Of a DNA stretch of 8,306 nucleotides, positions 6,476 to 8,306 are shown piece by piece. The position numbers and the translations under genes are program-made. The notes beneath the pieces are model-generated. The model did not search any database. It was given only the letters and a program-made list of their open reading frames with translations, and was not told the DNA's origin. Numbering within the stretch: the stretch's first letter is position 1; each line of letters opens with the position of its first letter. This DNA is from Anaerolineales bacterium (lineage in GTDB: Bacteria > Chloroflexota > Anaerolineae > Anaerolineales > Villigracilaceae), in NCBI GenBank assembly GCA_028689195.1, contig JAQTWR010000103.1:1-8306 (forward strand), written 5' to 3'.

Positions 6476-6508
6476 AAAAAGGACGGGATGTTTTATCTCG
6501 TCCTTTTT
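6476..6508 (-). terminator. Intrinsic terminator of the MscS-family gene
   Basis: The 14-bp stem runs 6476-6489 / 6495-6508 (core AAAAAGGACG and CGTCCTTTTT, one G-T pair) with a GTTTT loop. On the minus strand it is followed by a T-tract read from the A-run at 6474-6480. It begins 3 nt after the mscS-type stop codon and lies just upstream of the glyA-gcvT promoter, insulating the two units. Confidence 0.85.
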
Positions 6509-6511
6509 GCG

Positions 6512-7339
6512 TTACTTGCCGATATTTATCGTTTCGCCCGAAAGGCGCAGCGTCCGAATTGGGAACGGGATTTCAATTCCCTCCCGCTCAAACGCCTCTT
6601 TGATTTTTTTCAACGCCGCGTCTTTGACCGCGCGCGTGGAGAATAAAGTCGTATCCACCCAAAAATAAACGGTCAGTTCTATGGACGAAGCGCCGAACGT
6701 ATGAAACAACACAGACGGGGACGGGGTATCCACATAGCCCGGCGCGTCTTTTATTGCGTTCAAAATAATTTCGTTTACGTTGTTCAAGTTGGTATCGTAA
6801 GCCACGCCGACGGAAATTTCGGCGCGCAGGCAGCCCGCGCGCGTATAGTTAATAATCGCCTGCGAAAGAATATCGGTGTTGGGCAGGAATACAATCAAGC
6901 CGTCCACCGTTTTCATTTCTGTGGTGCGCAGGTCAATTTTCGTAACCGTGCCTTCGTATCCAGCCGCCTTCACATATTCGTCTATTTTCAAAGGTTGCTG
7001 CACGAGCAGGATGATCCCCGACACAAAATTCTGCATAATGTCTTGCAGCGCGAAACCAATCGTAAAACCGAGAATTCCCAGCCCGGCAAGAAAAGCCGTA
7101 ACGTCAAAAAAACGCTGCAAGGCGGCGATTACGCCAAATGAAATTACAATCCACTTAAGCGTCTGCGAAAGCAATTGCGAAATTCCAATTGCGGCGTTTT
7201 GACGGGCAAGCACGCGGGACAAAAGCGCGCTGAAGACTTTTGCCAAATAAACGCTGAATCCCAAAATAACAAGCGCCGTAAACAAGTTCGGCAATGAATC
7301 CACAGCCTTTGCCATGAGATTATAAAAATATTCCTGCAT
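6512..7339 (-). CDS. Small-conductance mechanosensitive channel, MscS family
   Basis: This 275-residue inner-membrane protein, about the size of E. coli MscS (286), would open under membrane tension to release solutes during osmotic downshock. Hydrophobic segments lie at about 17-37, 60-79 and 80-113. The last is the pore helix region (FLAGLGILGFTIGFALQDIM, then QNFVSGIILL). It is followed by the beta domain (IDEYVKAAGYEGTVTKIDLRTTEMKTVDG, V-F-L-P-N-T) and the alpha/beta vestibule. I chose the ATG at 7339 rather than the GTG one codon upstream (7342), because AGGAGG at 7344-7349 leaves 4 nt to the ATG but only 1 nt to the GTG. The gene lies 24 nt after the epimerase stop, so the two are probably co-transcribed. 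The pairing with a sugar epimerase gives no obvious functional link. The exact gating type cannot be told. Confidence 0.9.
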   Translation of the reverse strand: MQEYFYNLMAKAVDSLPNLFTALVILGFSVYLAKVFSALLSRVLARQNAAIGISQLLSQTLKWIVISFGVIAALQRFFDVTAFLAGLGILGFTIGFALQDIMQNFVSGIILLVQQPLKIDEYVKAAGYEGTVTKIDLRTTEMKTVDGLIVFLPNTDILSQAIINYTRAGCLRAEISVGVAYDTNLNNVNEIILNAIKDAPGYVDTPSPSVLFHTFGASSIELTVYFWVDTTLFSTRAVKDAALKKIKEAFEREGIEIPFPIRTLRLSGETINIGK

Positions 7340-7343
7340 CACG

Positions 7344-7349
7344 CCTCCT
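7344..7349 (-). promoter_or_regulatory. Shine-Dalgarno that decides the mscS-type start
   Basis: The minus strand reads AGGAGG followed by CGTG and then ATG. The 4-nt gap favours the ATG at 7339. The GTG inside that gap would leave a 1-nt gap, which is too short. Confidence 0.6.
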
Positions 7350-7363
7350 GATTTCGACCGCGC

Positions 7364-8251
7364 TTAAAATAATTTTTTATTTTCCTTCACCCACTCGAAC
7401 AATTTACGCACGCCTTCTTCCACATTGATTTGCGGCTTCCAGCCCAATTCTTTTTCCGCTTTTTGGATGTCGGCGTAGAACACGCGCTGATCGCCCGGGC
7501 GCCAATCGCCGCGCGCGACGGGAATCTTTGCGCCAAGCAGATTCTCCAACTTCGGTTGGAACTCTGCCCAAATAGACATGACGTTATTGGGTCCGCCGCC
7601 GAGGTTGTAGACTTGTCCCTGCGCGACGTCAATTTTTTCAACGGCGAGATCGTACGCGTCGAGCAAATCATCTACGAATAAAATGTCGCGGACTTGCTTG
7701 CCGTCGCCGTAAATGGTAATCGGTTTGCCCATCACCGCCGCGATGATAAACCACGCCACCCAGCCTTGATCTTCAATGCCAAATTGTCTCGTGCCATAAA
7801 TGCAACTTTGGCGATAGACAACCGACCGCAAACCGTAAATACGCGAGTAGTCGCGGACGTATTGATCGCCCGTCCCTTTTGAGCAGCCATACGGAGAATG
7901 AAAATCCAGCGGCTGCGTTTCCGGGCAGCCGTTGATTAAATCCTTGTAACGCCAGCGCGTGGGTTCTTCAAAGAGTTCAACCTCTTCCATGCCGCCGTAG
8001 ACTTTGTTAGTGGATGCGTAAATCAAAATGGGATTACGCCCCGAAAGCCGCGCGGCTTCGACGACGTTGAACGTTCCCAGCGCGTTGGATTCAAAATCGT
8101 CGCGCGGATTTGTGACCGAAGTAGTCACCGCGACCTGCCCCGCGAGGTGGACGATCACGTCCGCGCTTTTGGCGGCTTCCGCGATTCGCTCCGCGTCGCG
8201 CACGTCGCCAACAATGGCGGTAAACGAATCCGCGCCGAAGGTTTGCTTCAA
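7364..8251 (-). CDS. NAD-dependent sugar-nucleotide epimerase, CDP-paratose 2-epimerase-like (5' end interrupted)
   Basis: This extended short-chain dehydrogenase/reductase would act on a nucleotide sugar in the cytoplasm. Counting from the TTG at 8251, the open frame gives 295 residues. They include GDVRD (15-19), HLAGQVAVTTS (35-45), STNKVYG (80-86), the catalytic Y121-x-x-x-K125 in HSPYGCSKGTGDQYV, RQFG..DQGWVAWF (155-168), GDGKQVRDILFVDDL (182-196) and PGDQRVFYADIQK (252-264). The STNKVYG, DFHSPYGCSKG and DQGW set closely recalls Salmonella RfbE (CDP-paratose 2-epimerase, tyvelose synthesis), so a deoxysugar route for surface polysaccharide is likely but not proven. The Rossmann GxxGxxG is missing: it would lie upstream, beyond an in-frame TAG and the window edge. 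The TTG is probably not the real start, because no Shine-Dalgarno is evident and homology-like sequence continues upstream. Confidence 0.8.
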   Translation of the reverse strand: MKQTFGADSFTAIVGDVRDAERIAEAAKSADVIVHLAGQVAVTTSVTNPRDDFESNALGTFNVVEAARLSGRNPILIYASTNKVYGGMEEVELFEEPTRWRYKDLINGCPETQPLDFHSPYGCSKGTGDQYVRDYSRIYGLRSVVYRQSCIYGTRQFGIEDQGWVAWFIIAAVMGKPITIYGDGKQVRDILFVDDLLDAYDLAVEKIDVAQGQVYNLGGGPNNVMSIWAEFQPKLENLLGAKIPVARGDWRPGDQRVFYADIQKAEKELGWKPQINVEEGVRKLFEWVKENKKLF

Positions 8252-8306
8252 CCATTCTAGATTTTTCGTGGTGCGCGAGAGATTACCCTACACGGTGACT
8301 TTAGCC
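8252..8306 (-). other. Upstream continuation of the epimerase frame, with in-frame TAG
   Basis: Read in the frame of the epimerase, this stretch gives AKVTV, stop (8288-8290), then GNLSRTTKNLEW joined directly to LKQTFGAD. Extended SDRs usually read V-x-V-[YL]-D-N-L-S-R here, so the stop and the following G sit exactly where a Y/L-D pair is expected and no frame shift has occurred. Either the gene carries a nonsense mutation (pseudogene) or the last bases are sequencing or assembly errors at a contig edge. The ATG and the first roughly 30 residues are outside the window. Confidence 0.65.

Noticed and set aside
7340..7342. GTG start for the MscS-family gene
   Set aside because: It lies 1 nt from the AGGAGG site; the ATG one codon later has the better spacing.

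Overview
The window reads as a bacterial chromosome fragment with every gene on the minus strand. The most informative gene is a single 1042-residue polypeptide joining serine hydroxymethyltransferase to the glycine-cleavage T-protein. From memory, this fusion occurs in Chloroflexi of the Anaerolineae type, so I infer an Anaerolineales-like organism; no rRNA or other marker is present to confirm it.

Right part (about 3200-8306), core-like: from right to left there is an SDR-family sugar-nucleotide epimerase resembling CDP-paratose 2-epimerase, cut by the window edge and carrying an in-frame stop near its 5' end. An MscS-type mechanosensitive channel follows it with a 24-nt gap and ends in a clear intrinsic terminator. 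The glyA-gcvT fusion then has its own good promoter (TTGACC-17-TACAAT), a Shine-Dalgarno and a perfect 14-bp terminator stem. The fusion joins the enzyme that makes methylene-tetrahydrofolate from glycine to the one that uses it to make serine. gcvP, gcvH and lpd are not in the window.

Left part (1-3200), accessory: a visibly AT-richer gene encodes a Schlafen-type AlbA_2 protein with a GHKL-like ATPase segment and a C-terminal cold-shock (RNA/DNA-binding) domain. It is followed by a type II toxin-antitoxin pair (AbrB-like VapB and PIN-domain VapC) with twin palindromic operators. Two directly repeated, roughly 140-bp elements, about 89% identical by hand alignment, flank the toxin-antitoxin cassette. 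Each lies immediately downstream of a minus-strand stop codon. Each folds into a long hairpin whose arms are built of degenerate 9-10-nt units. Positions 1-272 hold no gene, only this repeat and two smaller inverted repeats.

Most noteworthy points: the paired structured repeats around vapBC, with copy 2 showing arm changes that restore pairing; the AlbA_2 to cold-shock fusion; the glyA-gcvT fusion with a central segment that looks like a relic GcvT domain; and the interrupted epimerase. I do not see a proven new system. The AlbA_2/CSD protein beside vapBC and the repeats is the best candidate for a small mobile or defence-type locus.
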